A program made the translations under genes and the position numbers. From Gemmata massiliana (GTDB taxonomy: Bacteria; Planctomycetota; Planctomycetia; Gemmatales; Gemmataceae), in contig HG799462.1 of the NCBI GenBank assembly GCA_000531095.1, positions 1,496,894-1,560,893 on the forward strand: 64,000 nucleotides of DNA. Reading direction: 5' to 3'. This document shows, piece after piece, positions 35,719-44,781 of this stretch (its first letter is position 1; every line of letters begins with the position of its first letter). The notes under the pieces are model-generated. The model did not search any database and was not told the DNA's origin. It saw only the letters and a program-made list of their open reading frames with translations.

Positions 35719-36573
35719 ATGGCGAAACCACGCACCAACACGACCGAGGTCCGCGTTCACGTCAACTCTCAGGTCCGCGTTAATGTGACCGTTCAGGTCC
35801 ATGCCGAGCAGGAGAGAGTGCCCCTCCGGTTCGGTCAGGGTAACGCCAAACTGAATCAAGCCATCACCACCTTCAGCCTGCCCGCGGGCTGGACGTGCCC
35901 GACCGCAAAGAACTGTCTCAGCAAAGCCGACCGTAAGACCGGCATCCTGACCGACGGCCCGCACGTGCAATTCCGGTGCTACGCGGCCAGTATGGAGTGC
36001 CGACGCCCCAGTGTCCGCCGGTCGCGGTGGCACAATCTGGACCTGCTCCGGAGGTGCCGGTCGGCCGACGAGATGGCGCAGCTGATTCTCGACAGCCTGT
36101 CGCCGTTCGCCGGCTACGTTCGCGTTCACGACTCGGGCGACTTCTTCAGCCAGGATTACTTCGACGCTTGGGTCCAAGTCGCACAAGTCCGGCCCAAGAC
36201 CACGTTCTACTGGTACACGAAGGCGCTCACTCTCTGGGTTCGTCGGCGGCATCTGGTGGGCGACGGATACGAACCTGGGGCGGTCCCGAACATCGTCCCA
36301 ACGGCGTCCCTCGGCGGCGCCCACGACTACCTCATTCGAGAACACCGCCTGCGCTCGACCCGGGTCGTGTTTTCCGAGTCTGAAGCCAATGACCTCGGCT
36401 TGGCCGTCGACCACGACGACTCACATGCGATGACTCACGGGGCAAATTTCGCACTGCTGCTCCACGGTCAGCAACCGGCCGGAAGTGAAGCCGCTCGGGC
36501 CGCTCGGGCCCTCCGTGACGCCGGGTTCTACGGCTACGGCAAGTCCAATCGCGTGCCGCTGACGGTTGTCTGA
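35719..36573 (+). CDS. Phage gene product 88-like protein
   Basis: 284 aa, ATG at 35719 after AGGAAGAG. After an N-terminal stretch with repeated Val-Arg-Val/Val-Asn-Val units, the core begins with GQGNAKLNQAITTFSLPAGWTCP and contains several Cys (CPTAKNC, RCYAASMEC), then YVRVHDSGDFFSQDYFDAW and FYWYTKAL. These are hallmarks of the 'gene product 88' family known from actinobacterial phages and elements; the Cys set suggests metal binding. Its biochemical role is not established. Confidence 0.75.
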   Translation: MAKPRTNTTEVRVHVNSQVRVNVTVQVHAEQERVPLRFGQGNAKLNQAITTFSLPAGWTCPTAKNCLSKADRKTGILTDGPHVQFRCYAASMECRRPSVRRSRWHNLDLLRRCRSADEMAQLILDSLSPFAGYVRVHDSGDFFSQDYFDAWVQVAQVRPKTTFYWYTKALTLWVRRRHLVGDGYEPGAVPNIVPTASLGGAHDYLIREHRLRSTRVVFSESEANDLGLAVDHDDSHAMTHGANFALLLHGQQPAGSEAARAARALRDAGFYGYGKSNRVPLTVV

Positions 36574-36695
36574 TTACGAACTCAGCAGAGGAGGGCTGAA
36601 GGCGTGTCTCACCCGCCCCCTATGGCAGCACCGACGCCATGAGCGGCACCCCTTCGAACTTTCACTCCACAGTTTCTTCTTGTGGGAGGTGCTCC

Positions 36696-36818
36696 GTGAC
36701 CGAGCACGCGCACACCGGCGCCCTGTTGGCCGAGGCGCTGTCGACCACGTTCTTCGAGGTCCTGTTCTGGACCGCTCTCGTTCTCGCCTTCGTGCTCGCG
36801 GCCGTTCTTGACGACTGA
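36696..36818 (+). CDS. Tiny single-pass membrane protein
   Basis: 40 aa from a GTG at 36696, preceded by GGGAGGTGCTCC, an excellent ribosome-binding site. Residues 17-38 (TFFEVLFWTALVLAFVLAAV) are a clear transmembrane helix with acidic ends. Too short for standard gene finders. Function unknown; it may be a small regulator or holin-like peptide. Confidence 0.6.
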   Translation: MTEHAHTGALLAEALSTTFFEVLFWTALVLAFVLAAVLDD

Positions 36819-36901
36819 TTCCCGCCCTGACCAAGTCCCTGCTAACCGGCCCCCGGCGCGAGCCCGTGCACGGGGTGGCTCTTTTTCATTCCGGAGGCGG
36901 C

Positions 36902-37537
36902 ATGATTGAATTCACCTGCCCGCAGTGTCGCACCCGCTACGCACTTAAAAAGGACCGCGCCGGGAAACGGACCCGGTGTGCGAAGTGCGGATTGTGTTTG
37001 GTTGTACCCTCGACGGCGCCACCGGACGAAACGATTCTTGTACTGCCCGCAGGGCGCCCGCCTGCCTCGGTCATCGTCGTGCTGGTCGGGATGCTCCTCC
37101 TCGGACTCGCACTCATCGCCCTGGGCGTGTACATCGTGACGCCGGCGCCGACCCGGGAATCGGTCGAGCGGCGCCTCCGGGAACGGTTACCCCCGGACCA
37201 CAAGCAACTGAAAGTCGAGTCATTTGACTCGGATTCGGGGCGCCTTCAGTTCGTCGTGAGTTACCGCGAGAGCGGACACATCATGGAAACCGACTTCGAC
37301 GTGGTCCGGTATCGGGCGAGCGACGGGGCACCGGGCGGAGCCGGATGGCGCGTGCAGGCCACGGGTCAGCGCCGCGTGTGGAATAATCCGAGCACGAAGT
37401 TGGTGATGATTCGGGTTGTGTTCGACCGGCACGGGCGCGTGACCGAGCGCGGCGCGGAAGGAGCGGGACCAGATGATGCCCCCGTTTTCGAGCGCCGAGC
37501 CCGGGAAATCGCTTCGGTGGTTTTCGATGTACTCTGA
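36902..37537 (+). CDS. Zinc-ribbon membrane protein
   Basis: 211 aa; the ATG at 36902 follows GGAGGCGGC. Residues 1-40 are a zinc ribbon (FTCPQCRTRYALKKDRAGKRTRCAKCG) of the MJ0042/zinc-finger type common at the start of planctomycete membrane proteins. A transmembrane helix lies at about 58-80 (VIVVLVGMLLLGLALIALGVYI). The external domain of about 130 residues is soluble and of unknown fold. A sensory or secretion-related role is possible. Confidence 0.65.
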   Translation: MIEFTCPQCRTRYALKKDRAGKRTRCAKCGLCLVVPSTAPPDETILVLPAGRPPASVIVVLVGMLLLGLALIALGVYIVTPAPTRESVERRLRERLPPDHKQLKVESFDSDSGRLQFVVSYRESGHIMETDFDVVRYRASDGAPGGAGWRVQATGQRRVWNNPSTKLVMIRVVFDRHGRVTERGAEGAGPDDAPVFERRAREIASVVFDVL

Positions 37538-37562
37538 ATCGCACAGTTGGGAACGGCACGAC

Positions 37563-38684
37563 TCACGTCATCCCGCCAGTCGCGGGTTCCAACGACAGCG
37601 CCAATTCGAGCAACGGGTCACGGCCCAGGGCCGAGTGAATTTCGACGTAGGTGCCCAGGTGTTCCAGGCGAACCAACCGGGCACCGGCCCCCGAACCGGG
37701 GTCGGAAATTTCCACCCGGCGCCCGCCCCGCTCGACCGACTCCCATTCGTACCCGTCGTGCCCCGGGGGTGTGTTACTCTGGTTCAGAATCAGAGTTCCC
37801 GGCCCTATGTACATGACGGTCAGGCGAGGACGCGAGTCGTTCACTCGGGGCGGGTGGTACATGACCTCGAACCCGCGGTCCCGGTGGCTCTCCGGAACAC
37901 AACGCGGTACGAGCACGGTGAACGGCACCCGCGTGACCGCGGCGGCGAGGGTCAGGGGCTCCATAATCGGCTCGGCCGGGCGCACCTGCTCACCTTGCCG
38001 CGGCTCGTAAGTGAACAAGTCATCGGGTAGGGGTTCGTCGAACGTCACCTCGGTCACCTGGTTCGTCTCCAACACCTCACCGCGGAATGAAGAGCCAACG
38101 AACAGCACGGCCCCGCGCACCGGGTCGACGTGGAGTTCGTACTCGTCGGCGCCGAACCCGAGCCAGTGGGGCCAGAGCCGGCCGGCCGCGCGGCGCACGG
38201 CCCGCACCCGGAGGCACTCCCGACCGGCCGTCCGCACCGTACCGTTCGCTTCAAGGGCCAGCCCCGCGAGCGCCTCGCGTACTAACGCGGGAGAGAAATG
38301 CCGCTCCAGGCTCGTCAGCGGTGGGCCGGGGCGGGGCCCCCGTTCCCCGGACGTACCCTCTTGGACATGGCCCTGATGGTCCCGGTGCCACCAGCGCGAT
38401 TCGTTGACGACTGCGAGGGACGACTCGACGATGCCGTCCCGGCGGCGGGTCTCCTCGACGCGGGCCCGGTTCGGCGCCCCGGCCCAAACCCGGAGCGTGC
38501 TCTCCCAAATAGCCGTTGCGCCCGGCTCGGCTCGGGGCTCCCGACGGCGTCCGACCGTGTGCCCCGCGACCAGCGCGCGCTCGGAGGCCCCTCGGTCCTG
38601 CCAATGGTGGATGACCGCGCGGACCGTGCGGAACCGGTCGACCGAACCGCATACGGCTTCGAGAAAGTCACCGAGCAAGCCCAT
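37563..38684 (-). CDS. Hypothetical protein with LolA/RseB-like features
   Basis: 373 aa from the ATG at 38684, chosen for GAGGAAAGAG upstream. The stretch RTVRAVIHHWQDR near the start and ADEYELHVDPVRGAVLFVGSSFRGEVLETNQVTEVTFDEPLPDDLF in the middle resemble the lipid- or peptide-binding barrels of LolA and RseB proteins. Here no signal peptide is seen, which argues against a periplasmic LolA. Convergent to the gene at 36902 and divergent from 38848. Confidence 0.5.
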   Translation of the reverse strand: MGLLGDFLEAVCGSVDRFRTVRAVIHHWQDRGASERALVAGHTVGRRREPRAEPGATAIWESTLRVWAGAPNRARVEETRRRDGIVESSLAVVNESRWWHRDHQGHVQEGTSGERGPRPGPPLTSLERHFSPALVREALAGLALEANGTVRTAGRECLRVRAVRRAAGRLWPHWLGFGADEYELHVDPVRGAVLFVGSSFRGEVLETNQVTEVTFDEPLPDDLFTYEPRQGEQVRPAEPIMEPLTLAAAVTRVPFTVLVPRCVPESHRDRGFEVMYHPPRVNDSRPRLTVMYIGPGTLILNQSNTPPGHDGYEWESVERGGRRVEISDPGSGAGARLVRLEHLGTYVEIHSALGRDPLLELALSLEPATGGMT

Positions 38685-38847
38685 CGCTCTTTCCTCGTGC
38701 GTCCAACGAAACGGTCCCGGCATGTCGGCGTACAGCGTAGCACGCGCGGTCGCTCGACGCACCTGTTCGGCCGAACCGTGAGTGGTTGCCCGGTGTCGAA
38801 CCGGTCGAGTACACTGGCCGACACGTGCCTCCTCTGTGGATTCGTTC

Positions 38848-40128
38848 ATGAGCGCAATCTTCTACGCTGACCGCACGACGACCTCGGAGAACGGGCGGTT
38901 CGCGCTCGAAGCTCGGTCCCCGCACAACGGCACCATCCACCACCGGGACGGGCGCGTGGCTTCCGAGGACGAGTTCGCGTTCAAGTACCGCGAACATCAG
39001 AGTGAGTTCCGGTATCGCTTGTTCGACACCAGACCCGAAGGGGCGGTCGAAACTTCTCCTCGCCTCGTCTGGGAGCGCTGGCAGAACCACGGAGAGGACT
39101 CACCCGGGGAACTTGTTGTCGGCGACAGCGGGTGGGCGGTTCTTCGGACCGACGGCGACTACCCCGAGGTCATTGCTATCGGCCCCGACGGTCGCGATAC
39201 GGTTCGGGTTCGGGTGACCTACAAGGAATTCCAGCCCCGGGGCACCGTGCCACCCGTGGGCGCCGTCTACGACTGGCCACTCGAACGGGCATCCTGCACC
39301 ACGGCCGGGGTACTCTGGGACTTCGACTCGTGGCGCGTCTTCTTCGACCATGACGGCGCTCCCTACTTCTCGTGGCGTGCGGTGTGGGGAGAACGGCTGG
39401 TCCTCGACTTGCGCGCGGGCGTCGCGTACACGGACGAGCGAGCGACCCCGCCAGACCTGCTCGGCGCCGCGGTCTCGGAGGAGCGCCGGCAGGTGACCTC
39501 GTTCCTCGCGGGAATGGTCCCCAGGGTAGACGAGGTCCGCGCGCTCCTCACCCGGCCCCGGGCTGTTGAGCCGGAGGGCGACATCGTCCTGGCGAAGAAC
39601 GCCTACCGGGTCCGCGCGGCGGTCCACTTGGTTGGTGTTCACCGGCTCCGGGAGTGCGTACCGTACCTTCGCGTGTGGGAACCCGTCGACATCCCGTCGT
39701 ACACCACCGACGGCGGCGTCATGTCCGCCCCGTGGTCCTTAGAGGGGCAACTGTACCGACCCGTCATCCACCATGCCCTCAAGCTCTTGGGCGAACAGCC
39801 CCGGGGCTTCTCGCCATACGGGTTCATCGCCGACGAACTCGACGTCCCCGAGCGGTTCCCGATGCCCGAGTGCCTACCCGACCGGCACGAGCGGGCGGCA
39901 CGGGTGGGGCCGGAGATGTCGGCCGAACAGGTGCTCCGCCTGCTCGGTTCGCCGGACCTCATCCGGTCACCGTTCTGGGAGTATGACCTGTGGGACGGGG
40001 CGAATTGGAGTGTTCTCCGACTCACTTGGCCGAGCGACTCGCGGACGACGCGGTTAGCCACTGTCGAGTACGTCGCGCCGTCCTGGCTCGAATCCGACGA
40101 CCGTGTTGTCGAGTACCTCGAACATTAG
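38848..40128 (+). CDS. Hypothetical protein, 426 aa
   Basis: Soluble, acidic, rich in Trp and aromatic residues (RLVWERWQNHGEDSPGELVV, GVLWDFDSWRVFF), probably with several beta-sheet segments, and a C-terminal SmpA/BamE-like pattern (MSAEQVLRLLGSPDLIRSPFWEYDLWDG). That pattern recurs in Gemmata hypothetical proteins. No catalytic motif seen. Function unknown. Confidence 0.6.
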   Translation: MSAIFYADRTTTSENGRFALEARSPHNGTIHHRDGRVASEDEFAFKYREHQSEFRYRLFDTRPEGAVETSPRLVWERWQNHGEDSPGELVVGDSGWAVLRTDGDYPEVIAIGPDGRDTVRVRVTYKEFQPRGTVPPVGAVYDWPLERASCTTAGVLWDFDSWRVFFDHDGAPYFSWRAVWGERLVLDLRAGVAYTDERATPPDLLGAAVSEERRQVTSFLAGMVPRVDEVRALLTRPRAVEPEGDIVLAKNAYRVRAAVHLVGVHRLRECVPYLRVWEPVDIPSYTTDGGVMSAPWSLEGQLYRPVIHHALKLLGEQPRGFSPYGFIADELDVPERFPMPECLPDRHERAARVGPEMSAEQVLRLLGSPDLIRSPFWEYDLWDGANWSVLRLTWPSDSRTTRLATVEYVAPSWLESDDRVVEYLEH

Positions 40129-40287
40129 CACCCGTGAGCCATCTTCGTGCGTGCAGCCATTACGGCGCAGCAGGAACAAAAACGAGTTCAACAAGTGCTC
40201 CGCGCCATCCCGGTCGAAGCCATTGCTCCGTCCGTCTCTACTCACGAGTCGGAAGGCACCGGCTATGCTCAAACAATTGGAGGAGAC

Positions 40288-41358
40288 GTGACCGACGGCG
40301 AGGCGCTACTCCGGGCCATCACCGACCAACCGGACGAAGACACCCCACGGTTGGTGTACGCGGACTACCTGGATGAGCATGGACAGCACGACCGTGCCGA
40401 ATTCATTCGCCTCCAGTGCCAAATCGCAGCCCTCGCACCCAGCGAGGACGGGCACCGACTGAAGGTGCGGGCCAACGAGCTGCTCACTCGGCACGAGGAG
40501 CCGTGGCTGGGTTCTCTTTGAGAACTGGTGCTCGCTCACCAGTTCCGGCGCGGTTTCGTCGAGTGGGTGAGCGTGAGGGCACGGGCCTTCCTCGACCGGC
40601 CGGCCGACCTGTTCCGGCTCGCCCCGGTCCGTCGAGCTTTTATCATCACGACGACCGCGGAGCTACCCGCGGTCATCGTGTCCCCGTACCTCGCCCGGCT
40701 TCGTGGGTTGGGGCTCCGCGGCATCGGGGATGTGGGCGCGGCGGTCCTCGCGCGGGCACCTCAACTGGCGGGAATCGAAGAACTGGACTTGTCCCAGAAT
40801 GACCTCGGGCCGAGCGGAACCGAGGCACTTGTTCGGTCCCCGTACCTGTTTCGCCTGAAGGCCCTCGACTTTGGTTTCAACGGACTCGGAGGCGCTGGTG
40901 TCGAGGCGCTGGTCGGCGCCCCGTGCGAGCTGTCACTAAACCACTTGGATGTGCGCCAGAACCGCGTCGGGGCTCAAGGCGCCCGGGCGCTGGCCGCGAG
41001 CCCCTTGGCGTCCCCGCTGGAAACTCTCTTGCTCAGCCACAATCCGGTTGGCTCCGTGGGGATGCAGGCGCTCGCAGCATCGGAACACCTGAACCGGGAC
41101 GGTTGGCTCTCCACCCTCGACCTGTGGAATTGTCGACTCGGGGACGAGGGCGCCGCGGAGCTTGCCGCGGCGCGTTGGGCAAGGAACCTGCGGCAGCTCA
41201 ATCTGTGCATGAATGACATCGGAGAGGACGGCATCAACGCGCTGGTGGAGTCCCCGCTCTTGTCCGACCTGAACCACTTGGACCTCACGGGAAATCGCAT
41301 CAACGATGAGGCCCGGTTCGCGCTCCGCGGACGATTCGGATTGCGGGTCCAGCTCTGA
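40288..41358 (+). pseudogene. TIGR02996 - leucine-rich-repeat protein, interrupted by an in-frame stop
   Basis: The GTG at 40288 follows GGAGGAGAC. Residues 1-40 (DGEALLRAITDQPDEDTPRLVYADYLDEH) are the TIGR02996 domain. Codon 78 (40519-40521) is TGA; the same frame then continues with ELVLAHQFRRGFVEWVSV, the usual continuation, and about eight leucine-rich repeats (LEELDLSQNDLG, LNHLDVRQNRVG, LRQLNLCMNDIG types) to 41358. A CGA to TGA change would explain the break. The intact protein would be about 356 aa, a protein-binding surface of unknown target. Confidence 0.85.
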
Positions 41359-41476
41359 GGCACGACTTTTGTCCTTCTTCCAACTGTAAACGGACCAGCG
41401 GCCGCTCGTGTAGTGGCCTGCCGCGGTGCGCCCCCACACGTTGCTGTTGTCGGGCACCATCTCCGTCGTTGGGGGG

Positions 41477-42589
41477 TTAGCAGGCGAGAGCCTTGGGCTG
41501 GTCATCAGCGGCCGGCCCCTTAAACCGCCACGTCGTGGCCAGACCGGTCCCGTACCGGCCCTTCTCGACCACCTCCAAGTAGCCGGCCCCCACGAGCCGC
41601 TTTAGCACGTTGCCGGCATATGTCGGGTCCACTCCGACGGCCGCTCCCGCCGCCCGCGCCGCCAAGAAGAACGGTTCACCTCCGGCACGTTCCTGCAAGA
41701 ACGCGCATACCCGAAGGAGCCGCTTGCCGGCTTGGGGAAGGAACACGGCTTGCAACCAGTCCGGGTCCGGTCCGTCCAAGACCGGCCGCACGCACGCCAG
41801 GAACTGGTCGTCGGTAAGAGGCACCTCGGAGTTGGTCCAGGCGTCGTAGAACGCCAACTCGGTCACCTCGAACGTGGTCGTCTTGATGAACGGTAGCGCG
41901 CGACCGTGCCACGCCCGAACATAAGACAACAAAGCGCCCGGTGACACATCCAGGCCGGTAATCCCCTTGAGCCGGCGCGCAAACGCCCAGAGTTTACGGG
42001 TGCGCTCCCCGGCCCCGGTCGGCAGGGTCTTGGTGATGGCGTCTTCAACGGTCGATGGTACGGTCCCCGGTGGAAGCACGTGTGCCACACCGGAGAGCCC
42101 GGCCGCGCCCACGTCCGCGACGAACGGGATGATTTCCGCGGGCGCGACGAGCCACACGTAGGAGCCGCCGTCCGGGTGAGCCGACGGGGGCAACACGGCG
42201 TAGCCGTTACCCGCGCGCAGTTCCCCGTCGCCGTAGTCCGTCACCACGTCCGGCACGTCCGCACGAAAGAAGACGTGGTAGCCGCGCCCGGTCTTGCTCG
42301 TCGGCAGCTCGGCGGCAAGGTCGGGGTGGGCCTCGGCCCAGGTGTGGTACGCGGCCGCGACATCAAAGTCGCGGACCCGGAGCCCGGCGCTCACCCCGCC
42401 GAGCACGACCGCCAACCCGGTGACGTTGGCGATGGTGAACAGGCCGATGAGCTGGCGCTCGTTCGGGCGCGTCTGCTGGTACTTCTTCCACCGACTGGCC
42501 GACTCCTTGCCGCGAACCGGGATGACCGCCCACCCGTACTTCTCGGCGTAGGCGCGGGCGGAACTGAGCAGGGGATTGGGACTCGGCAT
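41477..42589 (-). CDS. Bifunctional primase-polymerase (prim-pol N-terminal) domain protein
   Basis: 370 aa. Residues 1-170 match the prim-pol domain of plasmid and phage replication proteins: ARAYAEKYGWAVIPVRGKESASRWKKYQ, GLRVRDFDVAAAYHTW (catalytic Asp pair), SKTGRGYHVFFRAD, GELRAGNGYAVLPPSAHPDGG. The C-terminal about 150 residues end in a winged-helix-like segment (VGVDPTYAGNVLKRLVGAGYLEVVEKGRYG). It probably primes replication of the excised element. Downstream of, and codirectional with, the ATPase gene. Confidence 0.88.
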   Translation of the reverse strand: MPSPNPLLSSARAYAEKYGWAVIPVRGKESASRWKKYQQTRPNERQLIGLFTIANVTGLAVVLGGVSAGLRVRDFDVAAAYHTWAEAHPDLAAELPTSKTGRGYHVFFRADVPDVVTDYGDGELRAGNGYAVLPPSAHPDGGSYVWLVAPAEIIPFVADVGAAGLSGVAHVLPPGTVPSTVEDAITKTLPTGAGERTRKLWAFARRLKGITGLDVSPGALLSYVRAWHGRALPFIKTTTFEVTELAFYDAWTNSEVPLTDDQFLACVRPVLDGPDPDWLQAVFLPQAGKRLLRVCAFLQERAGGEPFFLAARAAGAAVGVDPTYAGNVLKRLVGAGYLEVVEKGRYGTGLATTWRFKGPAADDQPKALAC

Positions 42590-42932
42590 TCGACGGTGTT
42601 CTCCGTTGTGGTGCAGATACTACACCCGGACCGGGACTCTACACATGCTCTACTCAAGCTTTATTCAGTGCTGTATCGCTGCGCGGGGCAGCGAGCGGAA
42701 GCAACTGGCAGATTGCTAGGTTCTCAAGAAGTGGCTGAACCTACGAGATATTGAGCAGGAGATGGGAACCGGCGGATTGCGAGAGGACGGGACGTTATCG
42801 TCCCGGACGGGTTCTCCCAACGTTCGACCTCGGGACTGTCACATCGTGTCCCTTACTGGTCGTTCCGCCCCGCACCTCCTGCTGATGCCCCAGCTCTACC
42901 CCACAGGGCGGTCGGGTTCCGCCGGTCGCTCA
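42590..42932. other. 343-bp gap within the replication module
   Basis: Between the ATPase gene end and the prim-pol start (both minus). No supported gene. It could contain a promoter for the primase or an origin, but I see no iteron array. Confidence 0.35.
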
Positions 42933-43967
42933 TCAGCCGGCCATCGGGCAGTTCTCGGTCTCATCGTCCGGTCTCAACTCCGGCCGTTGAGACGGTTGAG
43001 AAACTTGAGACAGTTGAGACGGCCCCGATACCTTGGCCAGCGCCCGGTACATTTCGGCCCTCGATTTCCCCGTTTCGGCCGTCCAGACCGCCAGCCGCTC
43101 GGGCGTCGGCAGGTCACGGATGCGGCCGGCCACCTCGACCTCCAAGGCGTTCTTGGACGCCCGCAGACCGCACCCGCTGACCGGGGCCGTCACGCGCTCC
43201 TTCATGCGACTCTCCAACAGGTCCAGCCAGTGCGTCCTCGACGACCCGTTCTCGTACTGGAGGCGGTCGCTGAAGGTGTTGACGAGCAGCCGCAGGTCGA
43301 GGTTCTTGGTGAGTCGGGTCGAGCGGTCGATGATGACCTCGGCCACCTCCAGGCACTTCTCTGGCGACAGGTGGTACGGCCCCCACCGGTGCCCCTTGTG
43401 AGCGATGACCCGCATCAGGGCGGCGACTTCCGGGTTCGTCAACTGGTAGTGCAGGCACGGGATTCGGGTCTTCACGGCCCGAGCCTGGGGGATGTCGTCG
43501 AGCCGGACGTTGGCCACCAAGATGATGCCGCCGGTGAACACGAACTCGTCCCGGTCCTTGGCCGTCTGCCAGCACACGACCCGCTCCTGCTGACCGTCCG
43601 GCCCGGCTTGCCCCCACAGTGCGGACCGAAGTACCCCGAACGCATTCTTGTCCGCGAACAGTGTCTCCGCGTCCTCGATGACGTGAACCGCGTCGGGGAA
43701 GTCCCTGAGCAGGAGGAACAGGCCCTTGCCGGTGACCCGGCTGTTCGTGAGCTTGTAAGGCGTGCCAAGCTGCCGGAGCGTGGTCTCGACCGTGAAGCTC
43801 TTGCTCGTTCCACCCTCACCCCACAAGAAGAGCCCGGCCTGGTAGCCCTCGACAACCCCTTGAACGCGGTCGCGAACGAGTTGAAGTTTGTTCTCCAGGG
43901 ACGTCAGCAGGGCGGCACCACGGTCGGAGGCGGGGGTCGGAAAGTTAATCAAGCGGTCGGACTCCAA
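42933..43967 (-). CDS. P-loop ATPase / helicase-like replication protein
   Basis: 344 aa if it starts at the TTG at 43967; the N-terminus is uncertain. Walker A is GEGGTSKS (about residues 50-57), Walker B VHVIEDAE (about 94-101), and FTGGIILVANVRLDD (about 143-157) looks like a sensor 1 strand, so it is an AAA+-type helicase or loader as in phage primase-helicase pairs. The C-terminus repeats Ser-Gln (SQLSQVSQPSQ). With the prim-pol downstream it forms the replication module of the central element. Confidence 0.72.
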   Translation of the reverse strand: MESDRLINFPTPASDRGAALLTSLENKLQLVRDRVQGVVEGYQAGLFLWGEGGTSKSFTVETTLRQLGTPYKLTNSRVTGKGLFLLLRDFPDAVHVIEDAETLFADKNAFGVLRSALWGQAGPDGQQERVVCWQTAKDRDEFVFTGGIILVANVRLDDIPQARAVKTRIPCLHYQLTNPEVAALMRVIAHKGHRWGPYHLSPEKCLEVAEVIIDRSTRLTKNLDLRLLVNTFSDRLQYENGSSRTHWLDLLESRMKERVTAPVSGCGLRASKNALEVEVAGRIRDLPTPERLAVWTAETGKSRAEMYRALAKVSGPSQLSQVSQPSQRPELRPDDETENCPMAG

Positions 43968-44418
43968 TGCAGTGCCTCACGAACGAGCCGAACGGCCGGT
44001 CACGCGAGTCACAAGTGTAATTCAGAAATCGCCTTACGGCCGAATCGCTCGTGTTCGGGCGGTGCCTCGGCCTGGCTCAGCCCCGAATCTACCCGCACTT
44101 AGCGGCTCTGCAACTCCCCCCCTTCCGAATTTCCTAAGTTTTTTTCGATTCAATTTCCCAAGCACCCGTTGACAAATCGCAGAGTCGAGCAAGTGCTTGT
44201 CGAGCGGCGTTTCCATGAGCGGCTTCATCGATGGGCCAGAGACATTGGCCGAACACGTTAGTTGGGGACGGGTTGCGCTCGGTCCGGCGTTGACGGGCTG
44301 AAATTTGCCTGAGTTGGTTGTCGGGCGGTAGGGGTGGGAGTTACTACCATTACCGGCGTTTTCCCCGCTCGCCGGCCGTTGCTGTTGGTCCCTCAACGCC
44401 CTCGTTGTCGGACCCCGA
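43968..44418. other. 451-bp intergenic stretch
   Basis: Divergent region between the ATPase (-) and excisionase (+) genes. It holds a T-rich patch (about 44138-44155) and a TTGACA hexamer at 44169, but no matching -10 box that I can name. A replication origin of the element could lie here; no direct support. Confidence 0.35.
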
Positions 44419-44781
44419 GTGTCACCCCGCGGGAACCCAACGGACCTTAACTACGTGATTGCAGAGAACGAACAGCTGATGACGATGATTGCGAACGAAG
44501 TGGTGCGCCTGCTGGAGCCGCGGTTGCGCCCGGTGGCCGAGCCGGACCCCGAGTACCTGACCTTGGCCGAGGTCGCCCGGCGCACCAGTTTCAGCTACGA
44601 CTTCATCTACGACGCGGTCCACGACGGCCATTTGCCCGCCGTCAAGAAGGGGCGCGAGTGGCGCGTCGCACTCACCGACATGCGGTCGTGGATGGACAAG
44701 GACCGGGCCGGGGCCGCACGCCCCACCCGGTCCCAGCTCAAGGACAAGGTTAATCGCCTGATGCCGGGGTTGAACCGGTAA
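44419..44781 (+). CDS. Excisionase-type helix-turn-helix protein
   Basis: 120 aa. Residues 47-95 are the excisionase/MerR-like domain: LTLAEVARRTSFSYDFIYDAVHDGHLPAVKKGREWRVALTDMRSWM. Such proteins bend attachment-site DNA and tip the integrase toward excision. Its 3' end overlaps the convergent integrase gene by 32 bp, so transcription of one may hinder the other, a simple mutual control. Confidence 0.85.
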   Translation: MSPRGNPTDLNYVIAENEQLMTMIANEVVRLLEPRLRPVAEPDPEYLTLAEVARRTSFSYDFIYDAVHDGHLPAVKKGREWRVALTDMRSWMDKDRAGAARPTRSQLKDKVNRLMPGLNR

